From: Pseudomonadota bacterium
GTDB taxonomy: Bacteria; Pseudomonadota; Gammaproteobacteria; Eutrophobiales; Eutrophobiaceae
Length of the DNA: 40,937 bases
Assembly: GCA_013112535.1 (NCBI GenBank)
Contig: JABFGI010000015.1
Coordinates: forward strand, 1-40,937
Direction: 5' to 3'
Shown here: in pieces, positions 7,336-15,937 of the stretch
How the letters are laid out: the number at the start of each line of letters is the position of its first letter
Numbering within the stretch: the first letter of the stretch is position 1
Translations under genes and position numbers: made by a program
Notes under the pieces: model-generated
The model's input: only the letters and a program-made list of their open reading frames with translations
Databases searched by the model: none
Told to the model about the DNA's origin: nothing

Positions 7336-10300
7336 TTATTTAACCTGGATAGATACCGATTCTACTTTTTTGTTTTCTTTATTTCCTGAAAACTTTTCAC
7401 GTAGCTCCAGCACTAATGATAATAAACAAGGCATAAAGGTCAGCGTAATTATCGTGGAAAATAACAACCCAAATAAAACGATAGCGCCTAAACCACGATA
7501 AAGTTCAGTACCTTGTCCCGGATTAAAAACTAATGGAGATAATCCAACAATTGTTGTAATCATTGACATCATAATAGGACGAATACGGGATTCCGTACTT
7601 TCACGAATAGCTTCAATGAAATCCATACTACGTACTCGAATGTTTGCCATGGTTCTTTCAACTAAAAGTATCGGATTATTCACAACCGTACCAATAAGAA
7701 TTAAAAACCCTAACATTGTGATCATGTCGAATGGCTGACTGATATTTTGTAAACCAATCTTATCGAGTTTGCCACCGAAGAAATTAACCAGCCAAAGTCC
7801 GACGATACCACCACTAATTCCAACCGGAACCGAAGTCATGATCAAAAAAGGATATCCCCAGTGTGAAAAGATAGCCACCATTAACAGATAGGCAATCAAT
7901 ACTGCAGTAATAAAATTTCCTTGTAAGGCTTGCCGTGTCGCATTAAGTCGATCACTGGCACCGGAGATACTCATAGTCATACCGTCATACATTCGACCAG
8001 TATCTTTCATATATTGAATCAAATCCCGCTTGACTGTATCTACGCCTTCTTCCAATGGCACTTTGCGTGGCGGGATAATCGATAAGGTAATCGTACGCCG
8101 ACCATCAACACGACGTATGGTTTCAGTATTTACAGTTTCATTTACAGTTGCCACAGCGCTTAATGGAAGAATGCCGCCCTGACGTGAATACAACATCAGG
8201 TTATTAATATCACCAGGATTTTGAATAGCGCCGTGTGTTGAATATAGAAACATATCTATCTTTTTATCATCCTGAAAGTATTCATCCACGAAAGCTCCAT
8301 CTGAATAAGCCCATATCGTATAACCTAATTCATCCGCACCGATACCCAGTTCTGCAGCGCGTTCCCAGTCAGGCCTAATCTCGATCATGGGCTGGCCTAG
8401 TGTTAATGTCGATGGATCAGGTTTAACTCTTGGATTATCAAATATCTGTTTGGAATGAATGAATGTTTCCAGACCGACTTCATACAATTCTTCGAGATCA
8501 GGTCCACTGATATCAACATTAATACTACGAGTGCCTCCCGAGTTACCTGAAAAGATACTACCTCTGGAAACAAACGTAATGACACCCGGAAATTTTTGTA
8601 CATAATCCTGAGTTAATTCGATCAACTTATCAAAATGTTTACGTGAGGTGACTTCTACAACAAAACGCGTTCGTTCTGAATCATTAAAAACAAAAATGTA
8701 ATCCAGTGGGGGGATTTCATCTTCCCTGCCCAGATAGTCTTCTGGCTTCTTGTCGAGGTGCGGGATAAAATGTTCGTTAACATCTTTTGATATAGCATGC
8801 ATTTGTTCGATGTTATAACCAGGTGGCGCAAACACCGAGGCAAAGATTTTTTTCTCTTCGCCTTCTGGTAAATACTCTGCCTTGGGTGTTAAATATTGCA
8901 AGATTAAAACTGTAATAAGTAATACCCCGCCTATTAATACAAGACGACGAATAACCCCATGCAATAACCAATCAACAAACCACATTACAACATGTCCAAA
9001 CTTTTGCCCCATACGATAAACACCAAATTTTGATGGTCTGGATGTATTAGGAGCAAGAAAACGACTACATGCCACCGGAATAACAGTGGTTGCAATAATC
9101 ATCGACATTAGTATAGATGCAGAGATAGCAACGGCAATATCGGAATAAAGCTGTCCCGCTTCTTCCTTGATAAAAATAATCGGTAAAAAAACAAAGACCG
9201 TAGTTAAGGTTGAAGCAAGCACGGCACTCCATACTTCTTTAACTCCTTCATAAGCGGCTTGCATACGTGTCTTGCCTTGTGAAATATGTTTATATATATT
9301 TTCCAGTACAACAATACTGTTATCCAGTGTCATACCTATCGCAAAAGCAACACCGGCCATTGAGATAACATTCATGGTACGACCTGTAATTAACAAACCC
9401 AGAAATGCGGTTACTGTACAAACGGGGATACCAATAGCGCCCACCAGCGTTGCAGAGGATGATCGTAAAAACAAAAACAGGATAAATGTTGCGAGTACTG
9501 CACCAATCAAAAGATTTTGAGAAACAACTTTGACTGATTGTTCTACGTAACGGACATCTTCTGATATCAACTGAATTTGCAGGCCATTATCTTTCAGAAA
9601 ACCCTGATTGAGTTCGTCCGTTACTTTAAGGATATCTTTTTTAATCTGGATGACGTTAGAACCTAATTGTCTGTTCACTGCAAGATTAACCACGGGCTCA
9701 CCATTGCCATAAGCTATGGAACGAATTTCTGAAATGGATTGTTCAATATAACCCACGTCTTTTAAACGAACGAAAACATCGCCTTGCCTGGCAATCACCA
9801 TGTTTTCCATTTCTTGCAGGTTATCGAAACGACCTCTGGTACGTAATAGATAACGTCGTTTACCAGCATCCAGATCACCACCGGATACATCACGATTGCG
9901 AGCTCGAATTGCATTACGCACATCAATTAACCGGATATCACGTTCCGCCAGTTTAATCGGATCGACATAGATCCTGATTTGTGGCTCTTCACCGCCACGT
10001 AAACGAACAGAATCAATCCCGGGTACCCGTTCCAGAAATGTTTGCACATTGTCTTCCAGGAAATCTCGCATCTCGACGATTTTGTGATTTTTGGGATTTC
10101 CTGCAAGCGGCTTAATACTGAAATACATAAATGAATTGCTGGAAAAAGAACTGGATGTGATCCGCGGCTCATCAACATTTTCAGGATAACCCGGCACCTG
10201 CGTAATTGCGTTATTTACCTTTAATAAAGCTTCATTTATATCAATGCCATGGGGAAACTCGAGTTCTATTTCTGCGCTGCCTGTACGCGCAGTCGATGTC

Positions 10301-10533
10301 ATTCGTTCAAGACCGGGAATACGCCGTAAGTATTCTTCCTGTTCTATGACGATTTCTTTTTCAATGTCCTGTGGTGTTGCACCTGCCCAACGTGTTTGTA
10401 TAGAAATGACTCGGGGATCAAGATCAGGAATCATCTGAACCGGCACACGAAAAAGCGACAATATGCCAAATAAACATATGATCAAAATTGTTACTGTAAC
10501 AATGATGGGATTATTTATAGCGAAACGAAACAT
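7336..10533 (-). CDS. RND-family efflux permease (HAE1-like)
   Basis: 1065 residues, the usual size of an AcrB-type inner-membrane pump. It begins MFRFAINNPIIVTVTILII (first membrane helix), then VPVQMIPDLDPRVISIQTRWAGATPQDIEKEI, the typical start of the first periplasmic loop, and has two sets of membrane helices. The helix-4 motif reads GMTLDNSIVVLENI, where AcrB has two aspartates (DD); here it is D-N. In the region of the AcrB relay lysine it reads GTVVNNPILLVER, without lysine. So the proton path differs from AcrB but matches a subset of HAE1 pumps. It forms an operon with the adaptor 10 bases upstream. Substrate unknown; no outer-membrane TolC-like gene is in the window. Confidence 0.92.
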   Translation of the reverse strand: MFRFAINNPIIVTVTILIICLFGILSLFRVPVQMIPDLDPRVISIQTRWAGATPQDIEKEIVIEQEEYLRRIPGLERMTSTARTGSAEIELEFPHGIDINEALLKVNNAITQVPGYPENVDEPRITSSSFSSNSFMYFSIKPLAGNPKNHKIVEMRDFLEDNVQTFLERVPGIDSVRLRGGEEPQIRIYVDPIKLAERDIRLIDVRNAIRARNRDVSGGDLDAGKRRYLLRTRGRFDNLQEMENMVIARQGDVFVRLKDVGYIEQSISEIRSIAYGNGEPVVNLAVNRQLGSNVIQIKKDILKVTDELNQGFLKDNGLQIQLISEDVRYVEQSVKVVSQNLLIGAVLATFILFLFLRSSSATLVGAIGIPVCTVTAFLGLLITGRTMNVISMAGVAFAIGMTLDNSIVVLENIYKHISQGKTRMQAAYEGVKEVWSAVLASTLTTVFVFLPIIFIKEEAGQLYSDIAVAISASILMSMIIATTVIPVACSRFLAPNTSRPSKFGVYRMGQKFGHVVMWFVDWLLHGVIRRLVLIGGVLLITVLILQYLTPKAEYLPEGEEKKIFASVFAPPGYNIEQMHAISKDVNEHFIPHLDKKPEDYLGREDEIPPLDYIFVFNDSERTRFVVEVTSRKHFDKLIELTQDYVQKFPGVITFVSRGSIFSGNSGGTRSINVDISGPDLEELYEVGLETFIHSKQIFDNPRVKPDPSTLTLGQPMIEIRPDWERAAELGIGADELGYTIWAYSDGAFVDEYFQDDKKIDMFLYSTHGAIQNPGDINNLMLYSRQGGILPLSAVATVNETVNTETIRRVDGRRTITLSIIPPRKVPLEEGVDTVKRDLIQYMKDTGRMYDGMTMSISGASDRLNATRQALQGNFITAVLIAYLLMVAIFSHWGYPFLIMTSVPVGISGGIVGLWLVNFFGGKLDKIGLQNISQPFDMITMLGFLILIGTVVNNPILLVERTMANIRVRSMDFIEAIRESTESRIRPIMMSMITTIVGLSPLVFNPGQGTELYRGLGAIVLFGLLFSTIITLTFMPCLLSLVLELREKFSGNKENKKVESVSIQVK

Positions 10534-10543
10534 GAAAGTACTT

Positions 10544-11653
10544 TTATAAGTTAAAGTCCAGTTCTTCGATTACGTTTACGGTTTGACCCGCTTGCAATAA
10601 TTCATTCCCCTTAATAACGATACGATCGCCTGATTGAATTTTGCCTGGAATAATTTCGATATTATTGAGGTAAGCCTTGCCTGTTTTCACCGGTACAGGA
10701 CTCGCTTTTGCTATCCCCTGTTGTTTATCAATCAGCCAGACTTCTTTCGAACCGTCCGGCTTTTGGACTATGGCATCACGCGGCAATATAATCGACTGTG
10801 CTGCTTGCTGTTCCGTTAATTGAAAAATCACACGCGCTGACATTCCAGGAGCAATAAGTTGATCATTATTGTCAATTTTTATCATCACCGGGAACGTCCT
10901 GGTATTCTGACTGCTGACGGGTACTTTAGTTGTTACCTGTGCACTAAATTCAACTTTCGAAATTGCATCATATTTAATTTTGACCGCTGTACCAACGTTT
11001 ATCCTGCTAAAATAAAATTGCGGTACCGGTACTTTTATCCGTAACGGGCTTAACTCTGTCAATTCGAATAAAGCAGTGTTGGTCTCAACCCATTGTCCAA
11101 CCTCAACCATCTTTTCGGTAATAACACCGTCAAATGGCGCATATAATATATGTCGCCCTGCAATTATTTGTTGTCGTTTTAATTCAGTTTCAAGTCGTTT
11201 TATTACTGCAGAATTTATCTCTACTTCGGCTGCTTTAGCTTCGTAATTAGTTGATGCTATATGTTTTTTCTTAACCAGTTCTTTGGATTCATCACGTTGT
11301 CGTTCTAGTTCTTTTTGTCGCGCTTTTGCTTCTTCAAGTTGCGCACGTACTCGAGCTATCTCTACATCCGCTAATTGACTATCAAGATTTAAAACAGGGT
11401 CACCTTTCTTTACGACATCGCCTTCATCGACTAATAATGATTCTATATAACCTTCTTCTTTTGGTGAGATTTGAGATGTTCGTATTGAAGTAACAGAACC
11501 TGTTAGCGGTACTTCTTCATTAATTATCCCTTTTTTGACCGAGACGACACTAACCGGGGTAAATTTATCTGCAGCAAATAGGTTTCCACACATTGTCAGG
11601 ATAACTATAAATAGAATATGTATGTGCGTTTTGAAGAAAAGTTTATTATCCAT
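10544..11653 (-). CDS. RND efflux periplasmic adaptor (membrane fusion protein)
   Basis: About 369 residues from the ATG at 11653. The N-terminus is a signal peptide (MDNKLFFKTHIHILFIVILT, cleaved around NLFAA). Then come the lipoyl/barrel-sandwich halves (GYIESLLVDEGDVVKKGDPVL and ILYAPFDGVITEKMVEVGQWV), a long helical hairpin between them (ARVRAQLEEAKARQKELERQ), and a beta-barrel domain. A TTG at 11710 would add 19 residues before the signal peptide, so 11653 is preferred. It is the first gene of the pump operon. Adaptors of this type bridge the RND permease and an outer-membrane channel. Confidence 0.9.
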   Translation of the reverse strand: MDNKLFFKTHIHILFIVILTMCGNLFAADKFTPVSVVSVKKGIINEEVPLTGSVTSIRTSQISPKEEGYIESLLVDEGDVVKKGDPVLNLDSQLADVEIARVRAQLEEAKARQKELERQRDESKELVKKKHIASTNYEAKAAEVEINSAVIKRLETELKRQQIIAGRHILYAPFDGVITEKMVEVGQWVETNTALFELTELSPLRIKVPVPQFYFSRINVGTAVKIKYDAISKVEFSAQVTTKVPVSSQNTRTFPVMIKIDNNDQLIAPGMSARVIFQLTEQQAAQSIILPRDAIVQKPDGSKEVWLIDKQQGIAKASPVPVKTGKAYLNNIEIIPGKIQSGDRIVIKGNELLQAGQTVNVIEELDFNL

Positions 11654-11963
11654 CGGCTTTTTAAAGTGCACTCCGTTAATTCTTTGATAGACCAAAATTT
11701 GGTTTTTCAAGTTTCAATTAAATTAAATATAAAATACATGAAACATCATTATATTACTTATATTTGAAAGTGAATCTTTTAATAAATATTCCTTATAACA
11801 ATGTCATACAGCGATCATTATTCTGTCATTTTCGTGAGTTACATTTTATTTTGACCAGATTATGGAAAACAGTTTAATGCGAACACCTCCTGTATTTCCC
11901 TCTCTTTGAAGGACTTGATCAGAAAATTTCTTTTCTATAAAAATCAATTAATTATAAATTTAT
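11654..11963. other. Divergent intergenic region between RND operon and tetR
   Basis: About 310 AT-rich bases without a convincing gene. It should hold the promoter of the pump operon (minus strand); a weak candidate is ATGACA, 17 bases, TATTAA reading leftward around 11770-11805. An isolated Shine-Dalgarno-like AGGAGGTGTT sits on the minus strand at 11882-11891 with no start codon after it, perhaps a relic. The clear palindrome of this locus lies to the right, at the tetR promoter. Confidence 0.4.
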
Positions 11964-12003
11964 TTGACTATCACTAACTATACATACATACTGGTCGGTA
12001 TGT
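11964..12003 (+). promoter_or_regulatory. tetR promoter with palindromic operator
   Basis: TTGACT at 11964-11969 and, 17 bases later, CATACT at 11987-11992 could form a sigma-70 promoter. Overlapping its -10 region is an 18-base palindrome ACATAC-TGGTCG-GTATGT (11986-12003), the size and style of TetR-family operators. The site suggests that the regulator encoded at 12142 represses itself. The pump operon start is about 330 bases away, so joint control is possible but not shown. Confidence 0.7.
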
Positions 12004-12020
12004 TTATAGAGGATGTTCAA

Positions 12021-12161
12021 ATGAAAGATAGAGATACCAACGAAATTCGCACGGCATTTTTGCGTGCTTCTTATCATGAGCTTTTTGGCAGCTGTCCTGA
12101 AGCAGCGATCATTGATCAATTAATAACCGAGAGTACCGGGAATGGTAGACAGAGATCCTGA
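12021..12161 (+). CDS. Possible 46-residue leader ORF overlapping tetR
   Basis: An ATG at 12021 preceded by AGGAT seven bases upstream opens a 46-residue frame that runs into tetR and overlaps its first 20 bases. It begins just downstream of the operator, in the right place to be translated from the same message. The sequence (MKDRDTNEIRTAFLRAS at the start) matches nothing I know. It may couple translation into tetR, whose own ribosome site is weak, or may be chance. Confidence 0.35.
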   Translation: MKDRDTNEIRTAFLRASYHELFGSCPEAAIIDQLITESTGNGRQRS

Positions 12162-12741
12162 TAAAACCCGGCAAGCTTTACTGTTCGCTGCTTTTACAGA
12201 AATTAATCAGAATGGTTTTCAGGCTGCCAGCCTGAATAACATCTTAAAAGAAACAGCAGTGACAAAAGGTGCGCTTTATCATCACTTTCCTTCGAAACTG
12301 GAATTGGGTTATGCCGTTGTTGATGAACTAATCTGGGGAAATGTAAAAGAAAGCTGGGTTACTCCATTAATCGATGTCGACAATATTATTGATGCATTGC
12401 TCTCAATGATTGACCGAAGTATTGAATATCGCAACGAAGACAACATCTGTTTCGGATGCCCGCTTAACAATCTTGCCCAGGAAATGTCGCCTATCGATGA
12501 AGGTTTCCGTGAACGTATTAATCATATATTTGATCAATGGCGCGCCGCAATTACAGATGGTCTCATCGAAGGTCAGGCAAATAGTATTGTAAAAAAAACA
12601 ATTTCTGCTGAAGCTTCAGCTTATTTCATTGTCGCAGCAATCGAAGGAGCAACCAGCCTTGCTAAAAATGCTAAGAGTGTTGATGTTTTAAGGACATCAT
12701 TACAGGGTTTAAAAGAACATATACAAACATTAAGAAAATAG
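12142..12741 (+). CDS. TetR/AcrR family transcriptional regulator
   Basis: 199 residues. The N-terminal DNA-binding domain is clear: TRQALLFAAFTEINQNGFQAASLNNILKE then the recognition helix region TKGALYHHFPSKLELG (about 10-58). The C-terminal ligand/dimer domain contains FGCPLNNLAQEMSP, a motif seen in one TetR subgroup, and ends in helices. It is divergent from the RND operon and sits behind an 18-base palindrome, so autorepression and control of the pump are plausible. A broken dehydrogenase reading frame follows in the same direction. ATG start at 12142; the ribosome site is poor, which is why the overlapping leader frame is of interest. Confidence 0.88.
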   Translation: MVDRDPDKTRQALLFAAFTEINQNGFQAASLNNILKETAVTKGALYHHFPSKLELGYAVVDELIWGNVKESWVTPLIDVDNIIDALLSMIDRSIEYRNEDNICFGCPLNNLAQEMSPIDEGFRERINHIFDQWRAAITDGLIEGQANSIVKKTISAEASAYFIVAAIEGATSLAKNAKSVDVLRTSLQGLKEHIQTLRK

Positions 12742-12758
12742 TAGTCAAGAGTTTAAAA

Positions 12759-12854
12759 ATGACTCAAAGAATAGCATTGGTAACAGGCGGCAGTACCGGT
12801 ATCGGTGCAGCCATTGCAAAACAATTTAACGAAGATGGTGGTATAGCAACATGA
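12759..12854 (+). pseudogene. Short-chain dehydrogenase/reductase, N-terminal remnant
   Basis: Only 31 codons: MTQRIALVTGGSTGIGAAIA and 11 more residues, then TGA. The TGGxxxGIG motif is the cofactor-binding start of an SDR enzyme, and the MTQRIALVTGG opening resembles acetoacetyl-CoA reductases (PhaB type). The rest of a normal enzyme of about 245 residues is missing: 37 bases after the stop there is a terminator and then an unrelated gene. It lies 17 bases after tetR, so an SDR gene once sat in this operon and was deleted. The exact enzyme cannot be told. Confidence 0.8.
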
Positions 12855-12891
12855 ATAATTTCATCCTCAATTAGTTATCCCTCCCTTAACA

Positions 12892-12922
12892 GCGGTCTAT
12901 GTTTTATAGACCGCATTTTTTT
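12892..12922 (+). terminator. Rho-independent terminator after tetR/SDR remnant
   Basis: A perfect 9-base stem GCGGTCTAT / ATAGACCGC with a 5-base loop, followed by ATTTTTTT. A strong plus-strand terminator that separates tetR from the nitroreductase gene. Confidence 0.9.
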
Positions 12923-12948
12923 AACAACGAATATAGAGACAAAATGAT

Positions 12949-13551
12949 ATGGATACTTTGACAGCAATAGAACAACGTAGAGCGATCAAACATTTTGATC
13001 CTGAACACAAACTTACAAATGACGAGATCGAAAAACTTTTTCAACTTGCTATGTTGTCACCGACGGCATTCAATATTCAACATTGGCGTTTTGTAAACGT
13101 AAGTGATCCGGAGTTAAGAAAACAGATTCAACCTTTAGCCTGGGGACAGTCGCAGGTGGTTGATGCATCATTATTGATTATATTAACTGCCGATCTAAAA
13201 GCCTGGGAAAAAGAACCAAAACAATATTGGCGTAATGCTGCAACAGAAGTTCAGGACTTTATGCTTCCGGCAATTAGAACTTATTACGAAGGCAAAGAAC
13301 AGGTACAACGTGACGAGGTATTTCGTTCTATGGGTATTGCCGCGCAGACATTAATGTTAGCCGCCAAGGCAATGGGATATGACTCTTGCCCGATGGATGG
13401 TTTTGATTTTGATGCGGTTGGTAAGTTAATTAACCTTCCTGAAGATCATGTAATCGGTCAATTCGTTGCGGTTGGCAAAGGGATTAAAGAAGCCTGGCCA
13501 CGTCCCGGACAATTAACAATGAATGAAGTGGTTATTGAAAATTCGTTTTAA
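12949..13551 (+). CDS. Nitroreductase family protein
   Basis: 200 residues. It begins MDTLTAIEQRRAIKHFDPEH, with the RR-A-K-F-D pattern that binds FMN phosphate in nitroreductases, then LAMLSPTAFNIQHWRFV (the S-P-S/T-x-N-x-Q-x-W motif) and GIAAQTLMLAAKAMGYDSCPMDGFD, a typical FMN-contact and dimer segment. Such enzymes are FMN-dependent NAD(P)H oxidoreductases acting on quinones, nitroaromatics and similar compounds. It has its own transcript after a strong terminator. Its neighbours (TetR, efflux pump) suggest a detoxification context; the substrate is unknown. Confidence 0.88.
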   Translation: MDTLTAIEQRRAIKHFDPEHKLTNDEIEKLFQLAMLSPTAFNIQHWRFVNVSDPELRKQIQPLAWGQSQVVDASLLIILTADLKAWEKEPKQYWRNAATEVQDFMLPAIRTYYEGKEQVQRDEVFRSMGIAAQTLMLAAKAMGYDSCPMDGFDFDAVGKLINLPEDHVIGQFVAVGKGIKEAWPRPGQLTMNEVVIENSF

Positions 13552-13596
13552 TAAATAAATGATGCTGTGAATTATTAAAAGAAATTGTTCTAAAAA

Positions 13597-14205
13597 TTAA
13601 AAATTGACTTCTTCATTCATCAGTTTTATTAATTGTCGCAACGCTTGACCACGATGACTAAGTTCATTTTTTATATCCGCCGATAATTCTGCAGAAGTAC
13701 AATCATGTGTCGTGACAAAAAAGATCGGATCATAACCGAAACCGTTCTCACCTTTAGTTTCAGTCAGTAATTTTCCTTTCCAAATTCCCTGACTAATGAT
13801 TGGTATCGGATCATTTGCATGTCTTAAATAAACCATGACGCAAACGAATTGTGCTATACGGTTGTCCCCGGAAAGATCTTTTGTATCTTCAAGCAACTTA
13901 TTAACATTATCTTCATCACTGGCGCCCACACCTGCATAACGCGCTGAATAAATTCCGGGAGCGCCGCTTAAAGCATGAACTTCTATACCGGAATCATCAG
14001 CAATGGCTGGAAGCCCCGTATGATGAGCAGCGTTACGTGCTTTTAACAATGCATTTTCAACAAAGGTCAGTCCTGTTTCTTCAACTTCTTCTACATTGAG
14101 TTGTGATTGAGGAACAACATGGAATAAGGATTTATCAAGTAATTCATTTATCTCCCTGACCTTACCAGCATTGTTACTTGCCAGAACAATTTCCTGTTTA
14201 TCCAT
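13597..14205 (-). CDS. rdgB: XTP/dITP pyrophosphatase (RdgB/HAM1)
   Basis: 202 residues, standard length. The family motifs are present: IVLASNNAGKVREINELL at the start (S-x-N-x-x-K substrate site), ETG-TFVENALLKARNAA, LPAIADDSGIEVHALSGAPGIYSARYAG with the metal-binding DDSG, and GENGFGYDPIFF near the end, followed by LSHRGQAL. The enzyme removes non-canonical purine nucleotides (ITP, XTP and deoxy forms) from the pool to protect DNA and RNA. It lies 28 bases after rph on the same strand. The convergent nitroreductase gene ends 45 bases away with no clear terminator between. Confidence 0.95.
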   Translation of the reverse strand: MDKQEIVLASNNAGKVREINELLDKSLFHVVPQSQLNVEEVEETGLTFVENALLKARNAAHHTGLPAIADDSGIEVHALSGAPGIYSARYAGVGASDEDNVNKLLEDTKDLSGDNRIAQFVCVMVYLRHANDPIPIISQGIWKGKLLTETKGENGFGYDPIFFVTTHDCTSAELSADIKNELSHRGQALRQLIKLMNEEVNF

Positions 14206-14233
14206 GTTAATTCTTTTGTTTATGCCTGATTAT

Positions 14234-14950
14234 TTATGCTTCAAGTGCACGACGTTGGTATTCAAATAATTCTGATATCCCTTTTTGTGCAAGCGCTAGC
14301 ATATTGTTTAATTCTTCTGGTGAAAAAGCATGGCCTTCTGCTGTACCCTGCACTTCGATAAAATGTTTGTCGCCATTCATGACCACATTCATATCGGTTT
14401 CGGCTGTAGAATCTTCAGCGTAGTCCAGGTCTAGCACGGGTGTACCATCATGTATCCCGACAGAAATAGAAGCAATCATACCTTTTATAGGATCAGATTC
14501 GATTAAGCCATCTGCTTTTGCTTTATTAATGGCATCGACTAATGCGACATAGGCACCGGTTATTGAAGCTGTTCGAGTTCCGCCATCAGCCTGAATCACA
14601 TCACAATCGAGGACTATCGTATTTTCGCCAAGTGCTTCCATATCGACAACTGCACGAAGTGAACGACCAATCAGTCGCTGTATTTCCATAGTCCGACCAC
14701 CTTGTTTACCCTGGTTCGCCTCTCTTCGCATACGTGAGCCGGTTGAACGAGGCAACATACCATACTCTCCCGTGACCCAGCCCTGACCTTTGCCACGTAG
14801 AAACCCCGGTACGCCCGCATCAAAACTGGCATTACAAATAACTTTGGTATTACCGAATTCAATTAATACCGAACCTTCTGCGTGGCAGGTGAAGTTTCGG
14901 GTTATTGTGACGGGTCTTAATTGATCTGGTGAACGTCCACTTGGGCGCAT
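14234..14950 (-). CDS. rph: Ribonuclease PH
   Basis: 238 residues from ATG 14950, the same length as E. coli RNase PH. A longer frame reaches 15040, but the start [18 protein letters not shown] is the family's normal N-terminus and has AGGAGA six bases upstream. Motifs: [56 protein letters not shown] and [23 protein letters not shown]. It is a phosphate-dependent 3' to 5' exoribonuclease that trims tRNA and other RNAs. It is followed by rdgB in an operon and is divergent from yicC, which encodes another RNase. Confidence 0.96.
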   Translation of the reverse strand: MRPSGRSPDQLRPVTITRNFTCHAEGSVLIEFGNTKVICNASFDAGVPGFLRGKGQGWVTGEYGMLPRSTGSRMRREANQGKQGGRTMEIQRLIGRSLRAVVDMEALGENTIVLDCDVIQADGGTRTASITGAYVALVDAINKAKADGLIESDPIKGMIASISVGIHDGTPVLDLDYAEDSTAETDMNVVMNGDKHFIEVQGTAEGHAFSPEELNNMLALAQKGISELFEYQRRALEA

Positions 14951-14977
14951 AGGTTTCTCCTGAGTAAAAAGGGCAGC

Positions 14978-14983
14978 ATTATA
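14978..14983 (-). promoter_or_regulatory. Likely -10 element of the rph-rdgB promoter
   Basis: A perfect TATAAT on the minus strand, 27 bases before the rph start codon. The -35 position is poor (AATACG at a 17-base spacer), so activation or a different spacing may apply. Confidence 0.45.
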
Positions 14984-15066
14984 ACGATAATTTTTGCCTG
15001 CGTATTTCCCCTGATCAAAATGAAACGTTACTATTAGCAAAATAATTCACATGAAAAGGCAACAAA

Positions 15067-15933
15067 ATGATTAAAAGCATGACTTCTTACGGCAGAACGG
15101 AACACTCAGGCGACTGGGGAGAGGCGTCATGCGAGATTAGAACGGTTAATCACCGCTATCTGGAAATGTCACTACGCTTGCCCGAAGAATTACGTTTTCT
15201 TGAACAAAAAATCCGTGATTGTATTTCCAGTAAACTGAAGCGCGGCAAAGTCGATTGCAATATTCGCTTTACTCAACAAGAAGCTGTCAATGACGACTTG
15301 CCTGTAAACCAGGAACTATTGGCAAAAGTCATTGAAACAGCAGAAGCAACCAGCACACAATTAAAATCACCTGCCCCGTTGAATGCATTAGAATTACTAC
15401 GTTGGCCCGGCGTTCTTGATAAAGATGTACCTGAACCTGAGATGATTGCAACGCCAATATTCGATTTAATAGAAAAAACTTTGCAGGCCGCAGTTGAAAC
15501 GCGCGAACGTGAAGGCGAAAAAATTAAAGCCATGGTGCTTGAACGTTGTACAACTTCAAAATCAATAGTTTCAAACGTTCGTGAAATAATGCCGACTATT
15601 CTTGATAACATCCGTGAAAAATTATTACAGCGGGTACAAGAATTAAGTAGCGAGTTTAATCAGGACCGATTGGAACAGGAATTGCTTTTGTTAGCTCAAA
15701 AAATGGATGTCTCTGAAGAACTGGATCGCCTTGATGCACATATAGATGAAGTCAGTCGAGTTCTTGAACAAAAAGGCCCGGTCGGACGACGTCTGGATTT
15801 TTTAATGCAGGAAATGAATCGCGAATCGAATACTTTGGGTTCTAAATCTGCTCATCTTGATACCACTAATTCATCCGTCGATTTAAAAGTATTGATCGAA
15901 CAGATGAGAGAACAGATACAAAACATTGAATGA
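15067..15933 (+). CDS. yicC: YicC family endoribonuclease
   Basis: 288 residues, full length. It begins MIKSMTSYGRTEHSGDWGE, followed by CEIRTVNHRYLEMSLRLPEELR, the diagnostic N-terminal YicC motif. The C-terminal domain ends with DRLDAHIDEVSRVLEQKGPVGRRLDFLMQEMNRESNT and DLKVLIEQMREQIQNIE, again typical. YicC proteins are RNases, in E. coli linked to turnover of a small RNA. The gene is divergent from rph and followed four bases later by gmk, as in many gammaproteobacteria. Confidence 0.94.
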   Translation: MIKSMTSYGRTEHSGDWGEASCEIRTVNHRYLEMSLRLPEELRFLEQKIRDCISSKLKRGKVDCNIRFTQQEAVNDDLPVNQELLAKVIETAEATSTQLKSPAPLNALELLRWPGVLDKDVPEPEMIATPIFDLIEKTLQAAVETREREGEKIKAMVLERCTTSKSIVSNVREIMPTILDNIREKLLQRVQELSSEFNQDRLEQELLLLAQKMDVSEELDRLDAHIDEVSRVLEQKGPVGRRLDFLMQEMNRESNTLGSKSAHLDTTNSSVDLKVLIEQMREQIQNIE

Positions 15934-15937
15934 TTAT

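Noticed and set aside
11882..11891. Strong Shine-Dalgarno AGGAGGTGTT on the minus strand
   Set aside because: No ATG, GTG or TTG at proper distance leads to a frame of any length; at most a relic.
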